From contig JAZPXL010000047.1 in the NCBI GenBank assembly GCA_045543615.1, positions 1 to 36,917 of the forward strand: 36,917 bases of DNA. Direction: 5' to 3'. Below the pieces are notes generated by a model. It did not search any database. It was given only the letters and a program-made list of their open reading frames with translations, and was not told the DNA's origin. Positions 1-6,622 of the stretch are shown here, in pieces. Positions within the stretch are counted from its first letter, which is position 1. Each line of letters opens with the position of its first letter. The DNA comes from CAG-390 sp045543615. GTDB taxonomy: Bacteria; Bacillota; Clostridia; Oscillospirales; CAG-272. A program made the position numbers and the translations under genes.

Positions 1-221
1 TCAACTCCATCTTCTCGGTTCTTGTGTTCAGAATAATCTGGATGAGGTATGTATATCCGAATTTTGAGGATTTCAACAATCTAATGTCGTGCTTCTTCTT
101 CTCCTGGTGCTCGATTTTTGTATTTAATATAATAGGATACATAATTTTTAAATATCGCTTTTACAAGAAAGTGGAGAGAGAAAGGATAATTGATGGGGAA
201 AAGAAAGCAAGCGAGGGGTAA
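1..221 (+). CDS. C-terminal fragment of a membrane protein (5' end outside window)
   Basis: The frame is open from base 3 to a TAA at 219-221, so this is most likely the tail of a gene that begins before the window; an internal GTG at 24 could start a 65-residue peptide but has no ribosome site. The visible part holds one clear hydrophobic segment (Phe/Ile/Val-rich, containing SWCSIFVFNIIGYIIF) followed by a strongly charged tail (KYRFYKKVERERIIDGEKK), which is the pattern of a last transmembrane helix with a cytoplasmic end. No family can be named from this piece. It is AT-rich compared with the rnf genes. Confidence 0.55.
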   Translation, partial: NSIFSVLVFRIIWMRYVYPNFEDFNNLMSCFFFSWCSIFVFNIIGYIIFKYRFYKKVERERIIDGEKKASEG

Positions 222-270
222 GTCAGCTTCTCACAATTCCTAATCCAAATATATCTCGGTTTTATCATAA

Positions 271-322
271 ATTGCCGTTATCGGCAATAGCGCGAACACA
301 GCTACCACAAGTTTGTGGTAGC
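271..322. repeat. Two short perfect hairpins downstream of the partial gene
   Basis: ATTGCCG-TTA-TCGGCAAT-type stem at 271-288 and GCTACCACAA-GT-TTGTGGTAGC at 301-322. Neither is followed by a T-run, so they are not classic terminators on the plus strand, although the second could end transcription of the partial gene inefficiently. No coding potential is seen in 222-350. Confidence 0.5.
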
Positions 323-349
323 GGAGTTCTGATTCCTTTCAGATAAGCG

Positions 350-385
350 AAACAAAAAGGGATACACCCATAGGGTGTATCCCTT
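350..385. repeat. First copy of 36-nt terminator hairpin bracketing the repeat array
   Basis: The 11-bp stem GGGATACACCC (359-369), loop ATA and GGGTGTATCCC (373-383) are identical, over 36 nt, to 870-905, where the same hairpin serves as the tRNA terminator. In this copy the right-hand T-run is replaced by TTAAAAATT, so only the left A-run survives (a T-run for minus-strand transcripts). It marks the far edge of the repeat array. Confidence 0.8.
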
Positions 386-392
386 AAAAATT

Positions 393-869
393 ACGAGAAT
401 TTCGCCTGCGGCGAATATTCGCACACCCTACGCCTTGCAAGCAAGCTTGCAGAACTCCGGGTGGCGAATGCGAACTCGTGCGCACCTGTGGTGCGCCGAG
501 TCGCATATGACGGGGCAACAAAAACAGGGGGTACTGCTTTGGATTTATTCCATAAAAAACACGAGAATTTCGCCTACGGCGAATATTCGCACACCCTACG
601 CCTTGCAAGCGAGCTTGCAGATCTCCGGGTGGCGAATGCGAACTCGTGCGCACCATAGGTGCGCCGAGTCGCATATGACGGGTCATCAAAAACAGGGGGT
701 ACTGCTTTGGATTTATTCCATAAAAAACACGAGAATTTCGCCTACGGCGAATATTCGCAAGCTTGCCGCTGGTGAATGCCTTGCTTCGCAAGTCGCTCCC
801 CGACGGCTACGCTGCGAATGCGAACTCGTGCGCACCTGTAGTGCGCCGAGTCGCATATGACGGGGCGTC
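393..869. repeat. Array of three ~168-nt highly structured intergenic repeats
   Basis: Units begin at 393, 561 and 729 with ACGAGAATTTCGCC and carry the block CGAACTCGTG at 471, 639 and 821. Units 1 and 2 are nearly identical across 168 nt, including an AT-rich spacer before the next unit. Unit 3 has a diverged and about 14-nt longer centre and runs directly into the terminator hairpin. Each unit is full of inverted repeats: TTCGCC-TAC-GGCGAA, CGAATATTCG, GCTTGC/GCAAGC, GCGCACC-N3-GGTGCGC and an outer CACGAG/CTCGTG. Open frames across the array are by-products of the repeat period and have no ribosome sites. It is not CRISPR: the units are long, there are no unique spacers, and no cas genes are seen. 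It could be a dispersed non-coding element linked to tRNA 3' ends. Confidence 0.85.
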
Positions 870-911
870 AAACAAAAAGGGATACACCCATAGGGTGTAT
901 CCCTTTTTGTT
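870..911 (-). terminator. Rho-independent terminator of the tRNA-Met/tRNA-Glu transcript
   Basis: A 20-bp palindrome with a 3-nt ATA loop. The core stem GGGATACACCC (879-889)/GGGTGTATCCC (893-903) is flanked by AAACAAAAA on the left and TTTTTGTTT on the right, so it works in both directions. It starts at the base after the tRNA-Glu CCA end. Confidence 0.9.
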
Positions 912-986
912 TGGTGACCCGTACGAGAATCGAACTCGTGTTACCGCCGTGAAAGGGCGGTGTCTTAGCCGCTTGACCAACGGGCC
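912..986 (-). tRNA. tRNA-Glu (anticodon TTC)
   Basis: The reverse complement folds as a standard cloverleaf: acceptor GGCCCGT/ACGGGTC with a G2-U71 wobble, anticodon stem CCGCC/GGCGG with loop CTTTCAC (anticodon TTC), T-arm CACGAG-TTCGATT-CTCGT, discriminator A and an encoded CCA (75 nt). It sits directly 3' of tRNA-Met on the same transcript with no spacer and is followed at once by the terminator hairpin. Confidence 0.95.
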
Positions 987-1063
987 TGGTAGCGGAAGTT
1001 GGACTTGAACCCACGACCTATCGGGTATGAACCGATTGCTCTAGCCAACTGAGCTATTCCGCC
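987..1063 (-). tRNA. tRNA-Met (anticodon CAT, elongator type)
   Basis: The reverse complement gives acceptor GGCGGAA/TTCCGCT, D-arm GCTCAGTTGGCTAGAGC, anticodon stem ATCGG/CCGAT with loop TTCATAC (CAT), T-arm GTGGG-TTCAAGT-CCAAC, discriminator A and encoded CCA (77 nt). It lacks the unpaired C1 and triple G-C anticodon pairs of initiator tRNA, so elongator Met is favoured. A lysidine-modified tRNA-Ile2 cannot be excluded by eye. It is the first gene of a two-tRNA transcript. Confidence 0.93.
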
Positions 1064-1077
1064 ACAAGTGCTTGACT

Positions 1078-1106
1078 ATTATAGCATATTCTCGCCCATT
1101 TGTCAA
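1078..1106 (-). promoter_or_regulatory. Consensus sigma-A promoter for the tRNA pair
   Basis: On the minus strand TTGACA (1101-1106), a 17-nt spacer and TATAAT (1078-1083), perfectly placed about 8 nt before the predicted 5' region of tRNA-Met. A full-consensus promoter suits a stable-RNA gene. Confidence 0.9.
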
Positions 1107-1206
1107 CACCTTTTTTTGTGTTTTTTAAAATTTTTTGCTTTTTGATTTTTTGCGCTTGCTCAGTTTTGCCAATTTTTATTATTTTGTGCTCTTTCGTTTT
1201 GGGGAC

Positions 1207-1235
1207 TTGAAAAATTTTAATTCTTGTTGTATAAT
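1207..1235 (+). promoter_or_regulatory. Sigma-A promoter for the rnf operon
   Basis: TTGAAA (1207-1212), 17-nt spacer, TATAAT (1230-1235). It lies 37 nt before the rnfC start and diverges from the tRNA promoter. Confidence 0.8.
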
Positions 1236-1271
1236 GTAAACTGAAGAATTATGAAAGGGCAACCGTGAATT

Positions 1272-2588
1272 ATGGCTAATCTTTATACTTTCAAGGGCGG
1301 CACGCACGTTGCCGAGCATAAAAACACGAGAGGCAGGGCTATCGAAAAGCTGCCGCCTCCTGCTCGTGTCGAGATACCTCTCGTTCAACACATCGGTGTT
1401 CAGTGCAAACCCGTTGTAAAAGTGGGGGATACCGTCTGCAAGGGTCAGCTCATCGGTGAGGCTGAGGGGCTTACTTGTCTTGTGCATTCGAGTGTGTCCG
1501 GCAAGGTCGTTGAAATTCGCATTCGCAACAACGCTCAGGCTCAGCCCATTCCAACAATAGTTATTGAAAATGACGGACTTGACACTCTCGATCCGTCCAT
1601 AAAGCCACATCCCAAAAAACTGACCGACACCTCGCCTGAGGAGATTGTTGAGATCGTGCGCAGGGCAGGCATTTCGGGTATGGGTGGTGCTATGTTCCCG
1701 ACTCACGCCAAGATTGCCGGTGCTATTGGAAAGGTACGCCGTCTCATCATCAACTGCGCTGAGTGTGAGCCATTCATTACTGCCAATCACCGTCTTATGC
1801 TTGAGCGTCCTGCCGAGATCATCAACGGTGCAAAGATCCTTCTTCGTGCGCTCTCTGTACCGTACGCTGATATTGTTGTTGAGGACAACAAGCTTGATGC
1901 TATCAGATGTCTTGAGGATGAGATCGGAGACAATCCTCTTTTGCGTGTTCGTGTTGCGAAGACCAAGTATCCACAGGGAGACGAGCGTCAGCTCATCTTT
2001 GCGCTGACAGGCCGTCAGGTTCCTGCAGGCAAGCTTCCTGTTGATGTCGGATGTATCGTGTTCAACGCCGAGACCTGCGCAGTCATCTTTCGTGCCTTTG
2101 CCTACGGTATGCCACTTGTTGAGCGTTGCATTACCGTTGACGGCGATTGCATCAAAGAACCTAAGAATCTGCTTGTTCCGCTTGGAACATCTTACAGCAC
2201 GCTGATTGAAAATTGTGGTGGACTTGTCAGAGAACCATACAAGATTGTAAACGGTGGCCCTATGATGGGTGCTGCCGGTTGGGATATTGATGCACCTGTC
2301 ACAAAGGGAACATCGGCAGTTCTCGTCTTCTCCAAGGAATTTGCCGAGAGGCGAGATTATTCTGCCTGCATTCGCTGTGGACGCTGTGTAAAGAACTGTC
2401 CTATGCACCTGATGCCCCTCTATCTTGCTCAATATTCCAAGGCAAAGAGATACGATGAGGCGGCAAGGCTCAATGTAATGAGCTGTGTTGAATGTGGTAC
2501 TTGCTCATACAACTGCCCCGGAAATGTTGAGATAGTTCAATATATCAGAGTGGCGAAGGGTGCGCTTCGTGCGCAAATCAAAAAATAA
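1272..2588 (+). CDS. rnfC: RnfC, Rnf electron-transport complex peripheral subunit
   Basis: The 438-residue RnfC is the cytoplasmic NADH/FMN-binding subunit that passes electrons between NAD(H) and the iron-sulfur core of the membrane Rnf complex. Family features seen: the N-terminal GGTH...AIEKLPPPARVEIPL segment, the lipoyl-like VKVGDTVCKGQLIGE stretch, the Gly-rich SGMGGAMFPTHAKI flavin/NADH loop, and two CxxCxxCxxxC ferredoxin clusters (Cys366/369/372/376 and Cys405/408/411/415). Length is normal for the short clostridial form without the C-terminal repeat extension of proteobacteria. The ATG start follows GAAAGGG with a slightly long 12-nt spacing. It is the first gene of rnfCDGEAB. A long open frame on the opposite strand is only a shadow. 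Confidence 0.96.
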   Translation: MANLYTFKGGTHVAEHKNTRGRAIEKLPPPARVEIPLVQHIGVQCKPVVKVGDTVCKGQLIGEAEGLTCLVHSSVSGKVVEIRIRNNAQAQPIPTIVIENDGLDTLDPSIKPHPKKLTDTSPEEIVEIVRRAGISGMGGAMFPTHAKIAGAIGKVRRLIINCAECEPFITANHRLMLERPAEIINGAKILLRALSVPYADIVVEDNKLDAIRCLEDEIGDNPLLRVRVAKTKYPQGDERQLIFALTGRQVPAGKLPVDVGCIVFNAETCAVIFRAFAYGMPLVERCITVDGDCIKEPKNLLVPLGTSYSTLIENCGGLVREPYKIVNGGPMMGAAGWDIDAPVTKGTSAVLVFSKEFAERRDYSACIRCGRCVKNCPMHLMPLYLAQYSKAKRYDEAARLNVMSCVECGTCSYNCPGNVEIVQYIRVAKGALRAQIKK

Positions 2589-2600
2589 GGGGAAAGGAAA

Positions 2601-3680
2601 ATGGCTTTTTTTAAAAAGAAAAACGCAGAGGGTGAAGCTACCCTTCTGACCGTATCACCTCCACCCCATATCAAGCATCCTGACACGACCACAACCATAA
2701 TGCTCGATGTTATAATTGCTCTCATTCCTGCGACTGTATGGGGCGTTATAGTCTTCGGCTTCCGTGCGCTTGCCGTTGTGCTTATATCCATTGTAAGCTG
2801 TGTGTTCTTTGAGTGGTTGGTAAGGAAGATAATGCGCAGACCCAACACCATCGGTGATCTTTCTGCCGTGGTTACAGGACTTCTGCTCGGACTAAATCTC
2901 TCGTCAGCGGTGTCCTATTGGATACCCGTTGTAGGTGCGTTTTTTGCCATTGTCATTGTAAAGCAGCTTTTTGGCGGCATCGGCAAAAACTTCCTCAACC
3001 CTGCTCTTGCGGGCAGAGCGTTCCTCTTCGCCTGGCCTGCCGAGATGACGACATTCCCGGAGGCTTTTGAGTGGCTGTCGATAGGCAAATTCAGCTATGC
3101 AGGCGAGGTTGACGCAATTGCAAGTGCAACCCCTCTTGCAAATATGAAAAACGGCTTGTTGCCCGATGAATCTCTGCTTGATCTCTTTCTTGGCAAATGT
3201 GGAGGCTCGATTGGCGAGATCTCCGTGATGCTTTTGGCTTTGGGCGGCATTTATCTGCTTGTCCGTAAGGTAATAACCTGGCATATTCCCGTTGCCTTCA
3301 TCGGCACAGTTGCCCTGCTTACTTTCATTTTCCCACAGAACGGAAACAACATAGCTATGATGCTTTCCGAGCTTTGTACGGGCGGACTTATCCTCGGTGC
3401 AATTTTTATGGCAACCGACTATGCCACATCTCCCGTTACAGCAAAGGGACGGCTCATCTACGGTGTTGGTTGTGGATGCGTAACCGTATTTATCAGGTAT
3501 TTTGGTGGCTACAACGAGGGCGTTTCGTTTGCTATCCTTATGATGAATATGCTTGTGTGGTACATTGACAGATTAACAATGCCCACAGTATTTGGAACAA
3601 AGCTGAAAAAGCCTGCCTCAAAGAAGCCGAACACCGAGGGTGCTCCTCAAAAAACAGAAGAGGGGAGTGAGAAATCGTGA
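2601..3680 (+). CDS. rnfD: RnfD, membrane subunit with covalent FMN
   Basis: RnfD is an integral membrane subunit that carries a covalently bound FMN and forms part of the ion channel. The protein (359 residues) has a short basic N-terminus, then many hydrophobic segments. The SATPLA motif places the FMN-attachment threonine at about Thr177, matching the S(G/A)T site known in NqrB/RnfD. The conserved GKNFLNPALAGRAFLF and FMATDYATSPVTAKGRLIYG segments are also present. The C-terminus is a charged Lys/Glu-rich tail. The start has a good GGGGAAAGG ribosome site 12 nt after rnfC, and the stop overlaps rnfG by 4 nt, indicating translational coupling. Confidence 0.96.
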   Translation: MAFFKKKNAEGEATLLTVSPPPHIKHPDTTTTIMLDVIIALIPATVWGVIVFGFRALAVVLISIVSCVFFEWLVRKIMRRPNTIGDLSAVVTGLLLGLNLSSAVSYWIPVVGAFFAIVIVKQLFGGIGKNFLNPALAGRAFLFAWPAEMTTFPEAFEWLSIGKFSYAGEVDAIASATPLANMKNGLLPDESLLDLFLGKCGGSIGEISVMLLALGGIYLLVRKVITWHIPVAFIGTVALLTFIFPQNGNNIAMMLSELCTGGLILGAIFMATDYATSPVTAKGRLIYGVGCGCVTVFIRYFGGYNEGVSFAILMMNMLVWYIDRLTMPTVFGTKLKKPASKKPNTEGAPQKTEEGSEKS

Positions 3681-4297
3681 GTGGTAACAAAAATAGCGTA
3701 AAAGATCCCAATGTTGTGGGTATTATAAAGCCACGAAGAATGGCTTGGATGGTTTTGTCACTGACTGCGATTTGTGCATCGGTTGCACTCATACTTGCCC
3801 TCGTCAATGTGCTTACGAGGGACAAGATCGCTGAAAATCTCAAAATGGCTGAGGCGTTGGCTATTGGCAGAGTATGGCAAGAGACAGCAGGCGAGGGCGA
3901 GCTTGCCTACGATTCGCTTGACGGTGCGCCCGAGTCTGTCAGCGCAGTTTATGAGGTCACGGTTTCCGGACAGCTTGTCGGCTGGTGCGTGTCTGTATCG
4001 CCGTCGGGCTTTGGTGGAAATATTGATATGATAGTTGGTATTGACCCTGACGGGTGTATTGTCGGAGTCGAGATAACGGCTCTGTCGGAAACGCCGGGAC
4101 TTGGCAGCAGAGTCAGCGAGGATTTCTTCCTTGACCGTTACACAGGAAAGAGTGGAGAGATCGTGCTTGGCGTTGATGTTGACGCCATTTCGGGAGCTAC
4201 CATAAGCTCAAGATCTGTGACCGACGGAGTTAATCGTGCTTTGGCTGCTACTTTGGAAATGAAGCTTATCGGAGAGGAGGAAAGCTCGGATGGATGA
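3677..4297 (+). CDS. rnfG: RnfG, FMN-binding subunit
   Basis: RnfG is anchored by one N-terminal helix and carries a second covalent FMN on the outer side of the membrane. Visible features: a hydrophobic helix at about residues 20-40, an FMN-binding domain, and the SGATISS motif with the attachment threonine at Thr175, which matches the S-G-A-T-x-S/T consensus. The segment SETPGLGSRV is also typical. It starts with GTG in a GTGA overlap with rnfD and ends 8 nt inside rnfE, so the operon is tightly coupled. At 206 residues the length is normal for the family. Confidence 0.95.
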   Translation: MSGNKNSVKDPNVVGIIKPRRMAWMVLSLTAICASVALILALVNVLTRDKIAENLKMAEALAIGRVWQETAGEGELAYDSLDGAPESVSAVYEVTVSGQLVGWCVSVSPSGFGGNIDMIVGIDPDGCIVGVEITALSETPGLGSRVSEDFFLDRYTGKSGEIVLGVDVDAISGATISSRSVTDGVNRALAATLEMKLIGEEESSDG

Positions 4298-5111
4298 CGA
4301 AAGAACCACAGCTGAAGAGAGCGTAACGGAGATTGCCGACACCTCTTCCGTATGGAACGAAAGCGGGGGCGAGGTTGACGAGGCTGTGCCGAGACGCAGA
4401 GCCGGCGACAAGCCGAAGCGATACACGCTCAAGGATTTCCTCTCACAGCTGAAGGAGGGTATTATAACAAACAACCCGATTTTTGTTCAGCTTCTCGGTA
4501 TGTGCCCAACGCTTGCAACAACCACATCTGTTGAAAATGCGCTCGGTATGGGAGTTGCGGCAACTGCAGTTCTCATTTGCTCCAATTTCCTTATTTCCGT
4601 GCTTAGAAAATTTATACCGAAGCAGGTTAGAATATCTGCCTATATAGTGATCATTTCAGGCTTTGTAACGGCCGTTGAATTGCTTATGAAGGCGTATTTC
4701 TATTCGCTTTACACCTCGCTTGGACTATTTATTCCTCTGATTGTAGTAAACTGCATCATCCTTGCGAGAGCTGAGGTATTTGCATCAAAGAATCCTGTGC
4801 TTCCGAGTGTCGTTGACGGACTTGCGACAGGACTTGGATTTACCTTTGCTTTGTTCTTGATTGCTACCGTCAGGGAAATACTCGGTGCCGGCAGCTTCTT
4901 TGGCATCAAGATATTTGGCGAGGGATATAGCCCTGCCATCATATTCATACTTCCTGCAGGAGCGTTTCTTACGCTTGGACTTATTATTGCAGTTGTGCAA
5001 TATTTTCGTAATCGCAAAGAGGATCGAGAACGCTTCACAAGGCTCTCTGATATAGAAGAGGCAACGGATATTCCCGCAAATGAGCCCGGGCGAGAGGGAG
5101 GACGAAGATGA
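4290..5111 (+). CDS. rnfE: RnfE, membrane subunit with acidic N-terminal extension
   Basis: RnfE is an integral membrane subunit that, with RnfA, forms a pseudo-symmetric core around a buried iron-sulfur centre. The body from about residue 49 is classic (KEGIITNNPIFVQLLGMCP, then ENALGMG and several transmembrane helices). The first roughly 45 residues are unusual: a Glu/Thr/Ser-rich acidic stretch followed by a basic RRRAGDKPKRY patch, not part of the usual subunit of about 200-230 residues. The ATG at 4290 has GGAGAGGAGG upstream inside rnfG, so the longer start is supported. The C-terminal cytoplasmic tail is charged. The TGA shares bases with the rnfA ATG. Confidence 0.94.
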   Translation: MDDERTTAEESVTEIADTSSVWNESGGEVDEAVPRRRAGDKPKRYTLKDFLSQLKEGIITNNPIFVQLLGMCPTLATTTSVENALGMGVAATAVLICSNFLISVLRKFIPKQVRISAYIVIISGFVTAVELLMKAYFYSLYTSLGLFIPLIVVNCIILARAEVFASKNPVLPSVVDGLATGLGFTFALFLIATVREILGAGSFFGIKIFGEGYSPAIIFILPAGAFLTLGLIIAVVQYFRNRKEDRERFTRLSDIEEATDIPANEPGREGGRR

Positions 5112-5698
5112 CTATTGTGCAGATTTTGCTTATGATGATGAGTGCTGTGCTCATCGAAAACTTCATCTTCTCGAAGTTTTACGGCTGTTGCTCGTTCCTT
5201 GGTGTGTCGGATAAGCCCGACAAGGCTCTCGGAATGGGTATGGCAGTTACATTCGTTATGACTCTCTCAAGTGCTGTGACCTGGGCACTCTACTATTTCC
5301 TGCTGGAGCCACTCGGACTTGAATATCTGAGAACTGTTGCATTTATTCTTGTAATAGCTGCTCTTGTGCAGTTTATTGAGATGTTCCTTAGAAAATTTGT
5401 TCCGGCACTTTACAATTCGCTTGGCATTTTCCTTCCTCTTATTACAACGAACTGTGCAGTATTCGGTGCTGCGCTTGTCAATATTCAGAACGGTTATTCG
5501 TTTATACCCTCCGTCTGCTATGGCTTTGCGGCAGGAGTGGGCTTTACGATGGCTATTGTAATATTTGCGGGAGTTCGTGCAAAGATCGAATATGCCGATC
5601 CACCACGTGCCTTTAAGGGATTTCCACTTGTGCTTATTGCGGCAGGCCTGCTTGCAATGATCTTTTCGGGCTTCTCAGGCATCAGCTTTGGTGTGTAA
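5108..5698 (+). CDS. rnfA: RnfA, membrane subunit
   Basis: RnfA (196 residues) is the partner of RnfE in the membrane core. It shows the conserved N-terminal ENFIFSKFYGCCSFLGVS segment, whose cysteine is known in the family to help ligate the intramembrane iron-sulfur centre, and the matching LGIFLPLITTNCAVFGAAL repeat half. Six hydrophobic segments are visible. The ATG overlaps the rnfE stop (ATGA), and GGGAGGACGA lies just upstream. Length is normal. Confidence 0.96.
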   Translation: MTIVQILLMMMSAVLIENFIFSKFYGCCSFLGVSDKPDKALGMGMAVTFVMTLSSAVTWALYYFLLEPLGLEYLRTVAFILVIAALVQFIEMFLRKFVPALYNSLGIFLPLITTNCAVFGAALVNIQNGYSFIPSVCYGFAAGVGFTMAIVIFAGVRAKIEYADPPRAFKGFPLVLIAAGLLAMIFSGFSGISFGV

Positions 5699-5710
5699 GG
5701 AGGATGGGCT

Positions 5711-6580
5711 ATGAATGAATTTTCAGAAATATTCTTTCCTGTACTGATTTTTGCACTTCTTGGTGCTGTGTTTGGTGCATTACTTGCACTTGCCGCAAAG
5801 GTTTTTGAGATCAGGCGAGACGGCAGAGTTGAGAAGATATGCGAGGTGCTTCCGGGAGCCAACTGTGGAGGCTGTGGCAGGGCAGGTTGTGCCGCACTTG
5901 CAGCAGATATTGTTGCAGGTAAGGCGAAGCCATCCGATTGTACCGTTGGAGGTGCGCCTGTTGCACTTGCCATAGGTGAGATTATGGGGGTCACTGTTGA
6001 TCTACCGATGCGAATGAGAGCGCAGGTTATGTGTTCGGGTACAAGGCATCTTGCCCACAGAAAATACAATTATGTCGGTGCATCAGATTGCATCGCCGCT
6101 GTTCGTATGGGTGGTGGAGACAAGATGTGCGCCAACGGTTGTGTGGGACTTGGTACTTGTGTTTCCGTGTGCAAATTTGGTGCTATTTCTGTCAAGGACG
6201 GCGTTGCCGTTGTTGACTATCGAAAATGTGAGGGCTGTGGAGCTTGCGTTTCTGCTTGCCCGAAGCATATAATAAGGCTGATACCGTATGACGCTGCCTG
6301 TTGGGTTGGTTGTATGTCGGTTGAAAAGGGAAGCGTTGTTCGCCGTCAATGCGATGTCGGTTGCATCTCCTGCAAGCTTTGTGAAAAGGTTTGCCCGACG
6401 GGGGCTATCAAGGTTGAGAATTTCGTAGCATCCATTGATTACACAAAATGTGTTGGTTGCGATGAATGCGAAAGCCACTGCCCGAGAAGAATTATCTGGA
6501 CTGCAAAGCGTCAGCAGGGCAAGCTTGTTATTTCGCGCCACGATATAAAGGATACTCCCGTCACAGACGGTGAGGAATAA
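5711..6580 (+). CDS. rnfB: RnfB, ferredoxin-oxidising iron-sulfur subunit
   Basis: RnfB takes electrons from reduced ferredoxin. It has one N-terminal membrane helix (about residues 6-30), then a four-Cys cluster motif CEVLPGANCGGCGRAGC (Cys44, 52, 55, 60). The C-terminal half contains four further ferredoxin-type CxxCxxCxxxC-like groups (CVGLGTCVSVC, CEGCGACVSACP, CISCKLCEKVCP, CVGCDECESHCP). The count is typical of clostridial RnfB with an extended ferredoxin array. AAGGAGG lies 5-6 nt before the ATG. It is the last gene of the operon and is followed within 5 nt by a bidirectional terminator. No other genes are fused or missing. Confidence 0.96.
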   Translation: MNEFSEIFFPVLIFALLGAVFGALLALAAKVFEIRRDGRVEKICEVLPGANCGGCGRAGCAALAADIVAGKAKPSDCTVGGAPVALAIGEIMGVTVDLPMRMRAQVMCSGTRHLAHRKYNYVGASDCIAAVRMGGGDKMCANGCVGLGTCVSVCKFGAISVKDGVAVVDYRKCEGCGACVSACPKHIIRLIPYDAACWVGCMSVEKGSVVRRQCDVGCISCKLCEKVCPTGAIKVENFVASIDYTKCVGCDECESHCPRRIIWTAKRQQGKLVISRHDIKDTPVTDGEE

Positions 6581-6582
6581 AA

Positions 6583-6613
6583 CAAAAACCGACCACTTTC
6601 GTGGTCGGTTTTG
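6583..6613. terminator. Bidirectional terminator between rnfB and the ABC-F gene
   Basis: Stem AAAACCGACCAC (6585-6596), loop TTTC, GTGGTCGGTTTT (6601-6612). It has A/T runs on both sides and lies between two convergent stop codons. Confidence 0.9.
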
Positions 6614-6622
6614 CTATTGTTG

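Noticed and set aside
375..860. Open frames on both strands across the repeat array
   Set aside because: The repeat period of 168 is divisible by three, which keeps frames open by chance. No ribosome sites or promoter are seen, and the peptides are copies of hairpin sequence.
393..869. Possible CRISPR array
   Set aside because: Units of 168 nt are nearly identical throughout, without short repeats separated by unique spacers, and no cas genes are present.
1179..2432. Open frame of 417 codons on the minus strand opposite rnfC
   Set aside because: It lies entirely opposite a clear RnfC with conserved motifs, has no ribosome site, and its translation shows no recognisable family. It is a codon-bias shadow.
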